Of a DNA stretch of 64,000 nucleotides, positions 33,959-42,099 are shown piece after piece. A program made the position numbers and the translations under genes. This DNA is from Microbacterium sp. USTB-Y (GTDB taxonomy: Bacteria; Actinomycetota; Actinomycetes; Actinomycetales; Microbacteriaceae), in contig NZ_JAGMTU010000009.1 in assembly GCF_023703415.1 (NCBI RefSeq), forward strand, positions 51,815 to 115,814, written 5' to 3'. The stretch's first letter is position 1. Each line of letters opens with the position of its first letter. The notes below the pieces were generated by a model that saw only the letters and a program-made list of their open reading frames with translations, searched no databases and was not told the DNA's origin.

Positions 33959-36894
33959 CGCGGCTCCTCCTCGGTGGACTCGTTCAGGACGCTCCCGTCG
34001 CGAAAAGTGTCGCTTCCCGGGCCGCTTTCCGACACTTTCTGCGACGGGAGCGGGAGGGATGCGGGCAGGGGCTCCGTCCCGGGAACCGGGAACGCCGGAT
34101 CCGATCCCGGATCCGGATCCGGGGCCGTGCCGGCCAGGGGCAGCGACACGACCATCGTCAGTCCTCCGCCCGGGGTGTCCTCGGCGGTCAGCGTACCGCC
34201 CATGCCCTCGGCGAAGCCCCGGGACAGGGCGAGCCCCAGCCCGAGCCCCGTCGTGTTGTCGGTGTCGCCGTGCCGCTGGAACGGCAGGAACGCGCTCTCG
34301 CGCTGGTCCTCGGGGATCCCCGCGCCGCGGTCCGCGACCCGGATCTCGGCGCGCTCGCCGAGCCGGCTCGTCGAGACGATCACGCGCTCCCCCGCCGGGG
34401 AGTGCCGCACGGCGTTGGTGAGCAGGTTCACGAGCACCCGCTGCAGCAGCACCGGATCCGCACGCAGCGGCGGCAGGGCGGCGTCGAGGGCGAGCTCGAC
34501 CTCGTCCGGGCCCAGCGAGAGCTCGTCGAGAGCCGAGACCACTCCGCCCCCGGCGTCGACCTGCTCCAGCGACACGGCCAGCACCCCGGCCTGCACGCGG
34601 CTGACGTCGAGCAGGTCCGTCACCAGGCGCGACAGCGTGGCGAGGCTCTCGTCCGCCGTCTCCACGAGCTCGGCGCGATCCTCGGCCGAGAGGCGGTGCG
34701 CACTGCGCAGCCCGCCCACGGCGGCCACGGCGGCGGCGAGCGGTCGGCGCAGGTCGTGGCTGAGCGCCGAGAGCAGGGCGCTGCGCACCTGGTCCGTCTC
34801 AGCGAGCACGGCCGCCTCCTTCGCGGTCTCGCGCAGGTCGGTGTGCTCGATCGCGGCGGCGAGCTGCGCCACGATCGCGTCGAGCAGGCGGCGGCCGGCG
34901 GCGTCCAGGTCGCCGCCGTGCAGCTCGAGCAGCGCGCGCGGGCGCCCGTCGGCCCCGACGCCGACCGGCACGGTCTCGACCGCGGCCACGTCGGCCCCCG
35001 CCGGAGCGCCCGGCGACCGCAGGGCGCCGCGCCGTGACCGCGAGACCGAACCCGTGGCCCGAGACCGCGGATCGTATCGTCGGTCTCGGGACGGAGGTTC
35101 GGTCTCGCGGTCGGTTCGGCGGGATGAGCGGGGTGAGCGGGGTGCGGGGGGTGCGGGGGGTGCGGGGTATGCGGCGTCGCCGGCGCCTCCGAGCGGCTCT
35201 CCGTCGGCGGCGATCACCGCGCCGTCGGGGGAGAGCAGGCGGATCCCGCTCAGCCCGAACGCCTCGCGCGCCCGGGCGACGAGCGCCGTGGGGGCGCTGT
35301 CTCCGCGCAGCACGTTGCCGGCCACCGCGGCGAGCAGCTCGGCCTCGCCGGACGCGCGCTGGGCCGCCCTCGCGCGGCGCGCCGCCTGGTCGACGACGAT
35401 GCTCACGAGCACGGCGATCACGACGTACAGCACGAGCGCCAGCGCGTGCAGCGGATCCGCGATCGTGACGGTGAACAGCGGATCCACGAAGAGGAAGTCG
35501 AGGGTGAACCCGCTCAGGACGGCGGCGAACAGTGCGGGCCGCAGGCCGCCGATGAGGGCGACCACCACGACGAGCAGCTGGTAGCTCAGCACGTCGGAGG
35601 TGATGGATCCGGGTGCCTTGAGCGAGAAGAGGAGCCAGGACAGGAGCGGTCCGCCGATGAGCGCCACCGCGAATCCGATCAGTTGGCGCCGCCACCCCAG
35701 GGCTCCGCCGCTGATCGTCGGGAGCGGTCCGCGCCGCCCCGCCGCGGAGTGCGTGACGATGTGCACGTCGATGTCGCCGGAGCGGCGGATGATCTCGGCG
35801 CCGATCCCGGGGCCGGTGAGGGCGGCGGAGAGACGGCTGCGCCGGCTGACGCCGATGACGAGCTGGCTCGCGTCGACCGTCTGCGCGAACTCGACGAGCA
35901 TGCCCGCGACGTCGTCGCCGACGAGCTGGTGGTAGCTGCCGCCGAGCGACTCGACGAGCCCGCGCTGGGTGGTCAGCGCTCCGGGGCGGTCGCCGCGCAG
36001 GCCGTCCTGCGTGGTGACGTGCACGGCCAGCAGCTCCCCGCCGGCCGAGCGCGCCGCGATCCTCGCGCCGCGGCGCAGCAGCGTCTCCCCCTCGGGGCCG
36101 CCGGTGAGGGCGACCACCACGCGCTCCCTGGTCTGCCAGGCGCTGTCGATCCCATGCTGGCTGCGGTAGCTGCGCAGCGCGCTGTCGACCTCGTCGGCGA
36201 GCCAGAGCAGCGCCAGCTCGCGCAGCGCCGTGAGGTTGCCGAGGCGGAAGTAGTTCGACAGCGCGGCGTCGATCCGCTCCGCCGGGTACACCTGGCCGGC
36301 CGAGAGCCGGTCGCGCAGCGTCTGCGGGGCGAGGTCGACGACCTCGACCTCGTCGGCGCCGCGGATCACCTCATCGGGCACGGTCTCCTGCTGCGCTACG
36401 CCCGTGATCTTCTCGACCACCGCGTTGAGCGACTCGATGTGCTGCACGTTCACCGTGGTGATGACGTCGATGCCCGCGTCCAGCAGTTCCTGCACGTCCT
36501 GCCAGCGCTTGGCGTTGCGGGATCCGGGGGCGTTCGTGTGCGCGAGCTCGTCGATGAGCGCGAGCTCGGGGCGCCGGCTCAGCACGGCGTCGAGATCGAG
36601 CTCGTCGAGCTGCACGCCCCGGTGGGACACCGTGCGGCGCGGCACCTGCTCGATGCCGAGGGTCTGCGCATGCGTCGCGGCGCGGCCGTGGGTCTCCACG
36701 ATCCCGATCACGACGTCGCGCCCGAGCTCGTGCAGGCGGCGCCCCTCACCGAGCATCTCGTAGGTCTTGCCCACCCCGGGTGCGGCGCCGAGCAGCACGC
36801 GCAGGCGACCGCGGGCGTGGGATCCGCCCTCTCGCCGCGCCTCCACCATCGCCGACATCCCTTCACTCACCGACATGCTCGCCCGCGCCGACAT
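33955..36894 (-). CDS. kdpD: Sensor histidine kinase KdpD, carrying palindrome-encoded insertions
   Basis: This 979-residue protein has the full KdpD layout: N-terminal KdpD domain with Walker-like GAAPGVGKT (36-44), USP domain (about 250-370), four membrane segments (about 400-500), GAF-like domain, HisKA with LLSALSHDLRRPLAA and a HATPase (NLLTNAVRHS, GAGIPEDQR, GLGLGLAL). It senses potassium and ionic stress and phosphorylates KdpE. Two parts are foreign to the family. The first is about residues 573-631 in the GAF region, built on a 77-bp palindrome (35036-35112). The second is a Pro/Ser/Asp-rich tail from about residue 918, containing a second palindrome (33991-34051). Both keep the frame open. 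Confidence 0.93.
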   Translation of the reverse strand: MSARASMSVSEGMSAMVEARREGGSHARGRLRVLLGAAPGVGKTYEMLGEGRRLHELGRDVVIGIVETHGRAATHAQTLGIEQVPRRTVSHRGVQLDELDLDAVLSRRPELALIDELAHTNAPGSRNAKRWQDVQELLDAGIDVITTVNVQHIESLNAVVEKITGVAQQETVPDEVIRGADEVEVVDLAPQTLRDRLSAGQVYPAERIDAALSNYFRLGNLTALRELALLWLADEVDSALRSYRSQHGIDSAWQTRERVVVALTGGPEGETLLRRGARIAARSAGGELLAVHVTTQDGLRGDRPGALTTQRGLVESLGGSYHQLVGDDVAGMLVEFAQTVDASQLVIGVSRRSRLSAALTGPGIGAEIIRRSGDIDVHIVTHSAAGRRGPLPTISGGALGWRRQLIGFAVALIGGPLLSWLLFSLKAPGSITSDVLSYQLLVVVVALIGGLRPALFAAVLSGFTLDFLFVDPLFTVTIADPLHALALVLYVVIAVLVSIVVDQAARRARAAQRASGEAELLAAVAGNVLRGDSAPTALVARAREAFGLSGIRLLSPDGAVIAADGEPLGGAGDAAYPAPPAPPAPRSPRSSRRTDRETEPPSRDRRYDPRSRATGSVSRSRRGALRSPGAPAGADVAAVETVPVGVGADGRPRALLELHGGDLDAAGRRLLDAIVAQLAAAIEHTDLRETAKEAAVLAETDQVRSALLSALSHDLRRPLAAAVAAVGGLRSAHRLSAEDRAELVETADESLATLSRLVTDLLDVSRVQAGVLAVSLEQVDAGGGVVSALDELSLGPDEVELALDAALPPLRADPVLLQRVLVNLLTNAVRHSPAGERVIVSTSRLGERAEIRVADRGAGIPEDQRESAFLPFQRHGDTDNTTGLGLGLALSRGFAEGMGGTLTAEDTPGGGLTMVVSLPLAGTAPDPDPGSDPAFPVPGTEPLPASLPLPSQKVSESGPGSDTFRDGSVLNESTEEEPR
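33991..34051. repeat. Palindromic repeat, family B (copy 2), inside the 3' end of kdpD
   Basis: Two 22-bp arms (33991-34012 and 34030-34051) match at 21 of 22 positions; the core is GTCGCGAAAAGTGTCG. The loop is 17 bp. It is translated as part of the KdpD C-terminal tail. A weaker copy lies at 20192-20252. Confidence 0.8.
35036..35112. repeat. Palindromic element inside kdpD (GAF region)
   Basis: GACCGCGAGACCGAACC (35036-35052) is perfectly mirrored at 35096-35112. Inner arms CCCGAGACC (35058-35066) and GGTCTCGGG (35082-35090) extend the stem. The flanks (35115-35180) are simple GCGGGGGGTGCGG-type repeats. All of it is read in frame as an Arg/Ser/Pro-rich insertion. Confidence 0.85.
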
Positions 36895-36912
36895 GCTCGC
36901 CTGCCCGGCGCC

Positions 36913-37554
36913 TCACCGGCCCAGGGAGTCCAGCGCCTGGTTCAGCTGCAGGACGTTCACCCGCGGCTCGCCGAGGAAGCCGACGTCGCGCGTCTGAATC
37001 CTAGACTCCACCAGGGCGCGCACGGCGGACGCGTCGAGGCCGCGCGCGTCCGCGATCCGGTTCACCTGCAGCAGGGCGTAGGCCGGGCTGATCTGCGGAT
37101 CCAGGCCCGACGCCGAGGCGGTGACGGCGTCGGCGGGGATCGCGGACTCGGCGACGTGCTCGCGGGCGGCGATCGCCGCGCGGCGTTCGGCGATCGCCTT
37201 CACCAGGTCGGGGTTGTTCGGTCCGAGGTTGCTGCCGCCGGACGCGGTGGGGTCGTAGCCGTCCTTGCCCGCGGCCGACGGGCGCGGCTGGAAGTACTGC
37301 GGCAGCGCTTCGCCGTTCGCATCGGCGAAGGACTGCCCGATGAGCGCGCTGCCGACGGGGGCCGCGCCGCCGGTCCAGCCGCCGGTGGGGTTCCCCTTCG
37401 CGTCGACGAGCGAGCCGTTGGACTGCCAGGGCAGCGCGAGCTGGCCGATGCCGGTGATCGCGAGGGTGTAGCCGACGCCGAGCAGGAGGGTGAGCACGAG
37501 CATCGCGCGGACGGCGACGCCGGTGAGGCGGACGGTGCCGCGGAGGTTCGACAT
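36913..37554 (-). CDS. kdpC: Potassium-transporting ATPase subunit KdpC
   Basis: This 213-residue protein has one N-terminal membrane segment (VRAMLVLTLLLGVGYTLAIT, about 13-32) and an extracytoplasmic domain. Typical KdpC motifs are GSALIGQSF, YFQPRPSA, SGGSNLGP and the C-terminal half with DAVTASASGLDPQISPAYAL and GEPRVNVLQLNQAL. It stabilises the KdpFABC complex and contacts KdpB. The gene lies between kdpB and kdpD. A family A palindrome fills the 145-bp gap to kdpB, where operons usually have almost no space. Confidence 0.95.
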   Translation of the reverse strand: MSNLRGTVRLTGVAVRAMLVLTLLLGVGYTLAITGIGQLALPWQSNGSLVDAKGNPTGGWTGGAAPVGSALIGQSFADANGEALPQYFQPRPSAAGKDGYDPTASGGSNLGPNNPDLVKAIAERRAAIAAREHVAESAIPADAVTASASGLDPQISPAYALLQVNRIADARGLDASAVRALVESRIQTRDVGFLGEPRVNVLQLNQALDSLGR

Positions 37555-37581
37555 GGGAGGGCCTTTCGGGAGGGTCTATGT

Positions 37582-37687
37582 GGGGTCGTTGAGCGAGGCC
37601 GCGGAACGACCGAGACGAAACGCGGTGGTCTGTCGCGGACCGCGTTTCGTCTCGCGCCGCCTGCGGCGGTGCTCGCTCAACGACCCC
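37582..37687. repeat. Palindromic repeat, family A, between kdpB and kdpC
   Basis: Perfect outer arms GGGGTCGTTGAGCGAG (37582-37597) and CTCGCTCAACGACCCC (37672-37687); inner arms GAGACGAAACGCGGT and ACCGCGTTTCGTCTC. Total 106 bp, inside the kdp operon. Confidence 0.9.
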
Positions 37688-37699
37688 GTGGTGTGCACG

Positions 37700-40030
37700 T
37701 CAGAAGCCGGGGATGAGGGCGACGACGAGGTCGATGAGCTTGATGCCGACGAACGGCAGGATGACGCCGCCGATGCCGTAGATCAGCAGGTTGCGCTGGA
37801 GGATCTGCGACGCGCTCGCCGGCTTGTAGGTCACGCCGCGCAGGGCGAGCGGGATCAGGAAGACGATGACGATCGCGTTGAACACGATCGCGCTCGTGAC
37901 GGCGGAGGCGGGGGAGTGCAGCTGCATGACGTTGAGCGCGGCGAGTCCCGGGAAGGCGCCCATGAACATCGCCGGGATGATCGCGAAGTACTTCGCGATG
38001 TCGTTCGCGAGCGAGAACGTGGTGAGCGCCCCGCGGGTGATGAGCAGCTGCTTGCCGATCCGCACGATGTCGATGAGCTTGGTCGGATCCGAGTCGAGGT
38101 CGACCATGTTCCCCGCCTCCTTGGCGGCCGAGGTGCCCGTGTTCATCGCGACGCCGACGTCGGCCTGTGCGAGCGCGGGGGCGTCGTTGGTGCCGTCGCC
38201 GGTCATCGCGACGAGACGACCGCCCTCCTGCTCGCGCCGGATGAGGGCGAGCTTGTCCTCCGGGGTGGCCTCGGCGAGGTAGTCGTCGACGCCGGCCTCG
38301 GCGGCGATGGCCTTCGCCGTGAGCGGGTTGTCGCCCGTGATCATCACGGTGCGGATCCCCATGCTGCGCAGCTCGCCGAAGCGCTCCGCGAGCCCCTCCT
38401 TGACGACGTCCTTGAGATGCACGACGCCGAGGATGCGGGCTTCTCCCCCCGATGCGTTCGAGCGAGCACCCTCTCCCGGGGTCGTTGAGCGAGCGCCGAC
38501 GGAGTCCGAGCGAGACGAAACGCCGTCTCCGTCGGAAAGCCGCGTTTCGTCTCGGGCGGCTCCGCCGTCCTCGCTCAACGACCCCGAAGAGACCACGGCC
38601 ACGACGAGCGGGGTGCCGCCGGAGGCGGCGATCTCGTCGGCGAACGCCGCGGCCTCGGCCGCCGCCGCGGCGTCGCCGGAGCCCTCCGACTCGATCCAGG
38701 CGCGGATCGCGGATCCCGCGCCCTTGCGGATCTGCATGCCGTCGATGAGATCGACTCCGCTCATGCGGGTCTGCGCGGTGAACGGCACGACCTCGGCGCC
38801 CTCGGGAGCGGCGACCACGATGCCGCGGGCGGCGGCGAGGTCGACGATCGAGGCGCCCTCGGGCGTCGGGTCGGCGAGCGACGACAGCGCGGCCGCCTCC
38901 AGCAGCTCCTCCGCGGAGACCCCGGCCACCGGTCGCACGTCGGTGGCGCGGCGGTTGCCGTAGGTGATGGTGCCGGTCTTGTCGAGCAGCAGCGTCGTGA
39001 CGTCGCCGGCGGCCTCGACGGCGCGACCCGACATCGCGAGCACGTTGCGCTGCACGAGCCGGTCCATGCCGGCGATGCCGATGGCGGAGAGCAGGGCGCC
39101 GATCGTGGTCGGGATGAGGCAGACGAGCAGGGCGATGAGCACCGGGATGCTCACGGGAGACGCCGAGTAGGAGGCGATCGGGTTGAGCGCGAGCACGACC
39201 ACGAGGAACACGATCGACAGGCTCGCGAGCAGGATGTTCAGGGCGATCTCATTGGGCGTGCGCTGGCGGTCGGCGCCCTCGACGAGGGCGATCATGCGGT
39301 CGACGAACGTCTCGCCCGGCTGCGAGGTGATCCGCACCACGATGCGGTCGGACAGCACGCGGGTGCCGCCGGTGACGGCGCTGCGGTCGCCGCCCGACTC
39401 GCGCACCACAGGGGCGCTCTCGCCGGTGATCGCCGACTCGTCGACGGTCGCGATGCCGGCGATGATGTCGCCGTCGCCGGGGATCGGATCTCCCGCGACC
39501 ACGATCACGACGTCGCCCCGGCGCAGGTCGGACGAGGCGACCTCCTCGGTGGCGGCGTGCTCCGCGGCGGGATCCGCGACCGCGTCGTAGCCGGTCACCC
39601 GGCGCGCCGTCGTGCTCGTGCGGGTCTTGCGCAGCGTCGCCGCCTGCGCCTTGCCGCGCCCCTCGGCGACCGATTCCGCGAGGTTCGCGAACAGCACCGT
39701 GAGCCACAGCCAGACGGCGATCGACCAGGTGAAGCCGTTCGGCACCGGGGTGCCGCCCGATGCGGCGGCCCCGGCGCCCAGGAACGGCTCGGCGACCGCG
39801 AGCACCGTGGTGACCGCGGCGCCGGCCCAGACGAGCAGGATGACGGGATTGCGCAGCAGGCGTGCGGGGTTCAGCCGGCGCAGCGCGCCGGGCATCGCCT
39901 GCACGAGCTGGCTCCAGCCGAAGGCGCGCTGCGGGCGCTTCGGGGATCCGGATCCGTCGTGGGGGGATTCCGGTGACGGGTGGGTGAGCCTTTCGGCAGG
40001 CTCGGGGGCCGTGGGGGTGATGACGGTCAT
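37700..40030 (-). CDS. kdpB: Potassium-transporting ATPase KdpB with palindrome-encoded insertion
   Basis: This 776-residue P-type ATPase is the energy-coupling subunit of KdpFABC. It has the A-domain TGES loop (DESAITGESAPV), the phosphorylation motif DKTGT with Asp350, the N-domain segment VPFTAQTRMSGVDL, and the hinge MTGDGTNDAPALAQADVGVA. Between GGTPLVVAVV and ILGVVHLKDVVKEG, where relatives have a short turn, there is an extra stretch of about 50 residues. Its core, about residues 483-518, is exactly encoded by the 108-bp palindrome at 38478-38585. The start at 40030 overlaps the kdpA stop (ATGA). Confidence 0.95.
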   Translation of the reverse strand: MTVITPTAPEPAERLTHPSPESPHDGSGSPKRPQRAFGWSQLVQAMPGALRRLNPARLLRNPVILLVWAGAAVTTVLAVAEPFLGAGAAASGGTPVPNGFTWSIAVWLWLTVLFANLAESVAEGRGKAQAATLRKTRTSTTARRVTGYDAVADPAAEHAATEEVASSDLRRGDVVIVVAGDPIPGDGDIIAGIATVDESAITGESAPVVRESGGDRSAVTGGTRVLSDRIVVRITSQPGETFVDRMIALVEGADRQRTPNEIALNILLASLSIVFLVVVLALNPIASYSASPVSIPVLIALLVCLIPTTIGALLSAIGIAGMDRLVQRNVLAMSGRAVEAAGDVTTLLLDKTGTITYGNRRATDVRPVAGVSAEELLEAAALSSLADPTPEGASIVDLAAARGIVVAAPEGAEVVPFTAQTRMSGVDLIDGMQIRKGAGSAIRAWIESEGSGDAAAAAEAAAFADEIAASGGTPLVVAVVSSGSLSEDGGAARDETRLSDGDGVSSRSDSVGARSTTPGEGARSNASGGEARILGVVHLKDVVKEGLAERFGELRSMGIRTVMITGDNPLTAKAIAAEAGVDDYLAEATPEDKLALIRREQEGGRLVAMTGDGTNDAPALAQADVGVAMNTGTSAAKEAGNMVDLDSDPTKLIDIVRIGKQLLITRGALTTFSLANDIAKYFAIIPAMFMGAFPGLAALNVMQLHSPASAVTSAIVFNAIVIVFLIPLALRGVTYKPASASQILQRNLLIYGIGGVILPFVGIKLIDLVVALIPGF
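38478..38585. repeat. Palindromic repeat, family A, inserted in frame in kdpB
   Basis: Outer arms GGGGTCGTTGAGCGAG and CTCGCTCAACGACCCC are perfect, with inner arms GAGACGAAACG and CGTTTCGTCTC. The 108 bp equal 36 codons, without a stop in the kdpB frame. It belongs to the same family as the copies at 26760, 28937, 37582 and 60022. Confidence 0.92.
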
Positions 40031-41712
40031 CGGACGAGTCCTTCTGCGAGCGGCCCGAGCGTGAGCACGGGGAAGTAGGTGAGGGCGGTGACCACGACGG
40101 AGACCGCGATGAGGAGCCCGACGAACTGCGGGCGATGGGTGGGAAGCGTCCCCGCCGTCTCCGGCACGTGCTGCTGCTGGGCGAGGGATCCGGCGAGGGC
40201 CAGGACGAACACGATCGGGATGAACCGTCCGAGCAGCATCGCGACGCCGAGCGCGGTGTTCAGCCAGGGCGTGTTCGCGGTGAGGCCCGCGAAGGCGGAT
40301 CCGTTGTTGTTCGCCGCCGAGGTGAAGGCGTACAGCACCTCGCTGAGCCCGTGGGGGCCCGGGTTGAGGATCGAGGTCTTCTCCACATCGGTGCGGATGG
40401 GCGGGATCGCGAAGCTCAGCGCGGTGCCGGCCAGCACGAGGGTCGGGGTGACCAGGATGTAGAGGCTCGCGAGCTTGATCTCGCGCGGGCCGAGGCGCTT
40501 GCCCAGGTACTCCGGGGTGCGGCCGACGAGCAGCCCGCCGACGAACACGGCGATCACGGCGAGGATGAGCATGCCGTACAGGCCGGATCCGACGCCGCCG
40601 GGGGCGACCTCGCCGAGCATCATGTTGATCATCGGCATCATGCCGCCGAGCGGTGTGAACGAGTCGTGCATGGCGTTCACGGCGCCGGTGGAGGTGAGGG
40701 TGGACGCGGTGCCGAACAGGGCGGATCCGAGGATCCCGAAGCGCTGCTCCTTGCCTTCCATCGCGGCGCCCGCCGCCTGGGTGGCGGTGCCGCCGCCGCC
40801 GAGCTCGAGCGCGCTGAGCGCGAACAGCGAGACGAGGAAGATCGTGCCCATGACGGCGGCGATCGCGTAGCCCTGGCGGTGGTCGCCGACGATGCGGCCG
40901 AACGTGCGCGGCAGGGCGAACGGGATGGCGAGGATCAGCAGGATCTCGAGCAGGTTCGTCCACGGCGCCGGGTTCTCGAACGGGTGCGCGGAGTTGGCGT
41001 TGTAGAAGCCGCCGCCGTTGGTGCCGAGGAGCTTGATGGCCTCCTGCGAGGCGACGGGCCCGCCGGGGATCGACTGCGCGGCGCCCGCGACGGTGTGCAC
41101 GTCGGTGAAACCGGAGAGGTTCTGCGCGACGCCGCCCAGGATGAGCGCGAGGGCCGAGAGCACGGCGAGGGGCAGCAGCAGCCGGACGAGGCCGCGGATG
41201 AGGTCCACCCAGAAGTTGCCGATCGTGGCGCTGCCGCGGCGGGCGAAGCCGCGCACGAGGGCGATCGCCACGGCGATCCCGACCGCGGCCGAGGTGAAGT
41301 TCTGCACGGCGAGGCCGGCGAGCTGCACCAGGTGGCCCATGGTCTGCTCGGGCGAGTACGACTGCCAGTTGGTGTTGGCGACGAACGAGGCGGCGGTGTT
41401 GAACGCGAGCCCCTCCGGCACGGCGGGCAGCCCGAGCGAGAGCGGGAGGACCTGCTGGATGCGCTGCAGCAGGTAGAGCAGCAGCAGGCCGACCACCGAG
41501 AACGCGAGCACGCTGCGGGCATAGGCCCGCCAGGTCTGCTCGGAGGTGGGATCCACGCCGATGAGCCGGTAGATGCCGCGCTCCGCGCGCAGGTCCCTGG
41601 CCCCGGTGTAGACGCGCGCCATGTAGTCGCCGAGCGGGCGGTACAGGAGCACGAGGACGGCGATGAGGGTGGCGGCCTGCAGCACGCCGAGCCAGACGTC
41701 CGCGGCGCCCAT
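40027..41712 (-). CDS. kdpA: Potassium-transporting ATPase subunit KdpA
   Basis: This 561-residue protein has about ten membrane segments and four selectivity-filter-like P loops: TSFVANTNWQSY, GTNGGGFYNANSAHPFENP, TSTGAVNAMHDSFTPLGG and TSAANNNGSAFAGL. These bind dehydrated potassium. It forms the channel-like path of KdpFABC. The start overlaps the kdpF stop (ATGA), and its stop overlaps the kdpB start. Length and order are standard. No anomaly or insertion is visible here, unlike kdpB and kdpD. Confidence 0.96.
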   Translation of the reverse strand: MGAADVWLGVLQAATLIAVLVLLYRPLGDYMARVYTGARDLRAERGIYRLIGVDPTSEQTWRAYARSVLAFSVVGLLLLYLLQRIQQVLPLSLGLPAVPEGLAFNTAASFVANTNWQSYSPEQTMGHLVQLAGLAVQNFTSAAVGIAVAIALVRGFARRGSATIGNFWVDLIRGLVRLLLPLAVLSALALILGGVAQNLSGFTDVHTVAGAAQSIPGGPVASQEAIKLLGTNGGGFYNANSAHPFENPAPWTNLLEILLILAIPFALPRTFGRIVGDHRQGYAIAAVMGTIFLVSLFALSALELGGGGTATQAAGAAMEGKEQRFGILGSALFGTASTLTSTGAVNAMHDSFTPLGGMMPMINMMLGEVAPGGVGSGLYGMLILAVIAVFVGGLLVGRTPEYLGKRLGPREIKLASLYILVTPTLVLAGTALSFAIPPIRTDVEKTSILNPGPHGLSEVLYAFTSAANNNGSAFAGLTANTPWLNTALGVAMLLGRFIPIVFVLALAGSLAQQQHVPETAGTLPTHRPQFVGLLIAVSVVVTALTYFPVLTLGPLAEGLVR

Positions 41713-41801
41713 CAGAACTTCTCCGGGGCGACGAGGGCGACCACGAGGTAGCCGATGGCGATGACCGCGAGGGCGGCGGCCGCGATCTCGATGACGATCA
41801 C
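41712..41801 (-). CDS. kdpF: KdpF small membrane subunit
   Basis: This 29-residue protein starts at GTG (41801) and reads IVIEIAAAALAVIAIGYLV, ending VALVAPEKF. One membrane segment followed by 'PE.F' is the KdpF signature. KdpF stabilises the KdpFABC complex. The stop overlaps the kdpA start (ATGA), and its GTG overlaps the stop of the preceding 27-codon frame (GTGA). Confidence 0.9.
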   Translation of the reverse strand: MIVIEIAAAALAVIAIGYLVVALVAPEKF

Positions 41802-41881
41802 AGCTTCTCCACCCCTCGGGCGATCAGCGCGACCAGGGCGAAAAGCGCGAGCGTTCCCGCGACGTAGATGATGTCGAGCAC
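41798..41881 (-). CDS. Small single-span membrane protein at the head of the kdp operon
   Basis: A 27-residue frame starts at GTG (41881) and reads DIIYVAGTLALFALVALIAR, ending GVEKL. It has one predicted membrane helix and a charged C-terminus. Its stop overlaps the kdpF GTG, the tight spacing of a translated operon member. Similar tiny 'Y...T.A.FA...L...GVE.L' frames precede kdpF in other Actinobacteria, as I recall. It might be an extra small subunit or a leader peptide. It is too short for routine gene finders. Confidence 0.6.
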   Translation of the reverse strand: MLDIIYVAGTLALFALVALIARGVEKL

Positions 41882-41920
41882 GGATCCGATCGAACCGGTT
41901 CCCGGGGCCCCGGATCGGGT

Positions 41921-41941
41921 TCCTCACGACATCCTCACGAC
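41921..41941. promoter_or_regulatory. Direct repeats upstream of kdp, candidate KdpE site
   Basis: TCCTCACGAC occurs at 41921-41930 and 41932-41941, spaced 11 bp (one helical turn). OmpR-family regulators such as KdpE bind such tandem half-sites. The pair is 40 bp upstream of the first small frame of the kdp operon. Confidence 0.45.
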
Positions 41942-42016
41942 CCGCTGCGGGATCCATGCGCCTTCCGCACGGAACGCCGCGCTCGGCGCCGCGACCGGCC
42001 CGCGCACCGGCGGTGC

Positions 42017-42022
42017 TAGCCT
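42017..42022 (+). promoter_or_regulatory. Candidate -10 box of the EamA transporter gene
   Basis: TAGCCT fits TANNNT and lies 77 bp upstream of the GTG at 42100. The remaining intergenic DNA between the kdp operon and this gene shows no other supported feature. Confidence 0.3.
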
Positions 42023-42099
42023 GACGTCGCCCCTGAGCGTCTTCTCGGCCCGGTCACCCCCGCGCCGAACGCGGCGCCGTCCTTCGGCATGGAGGGTTC

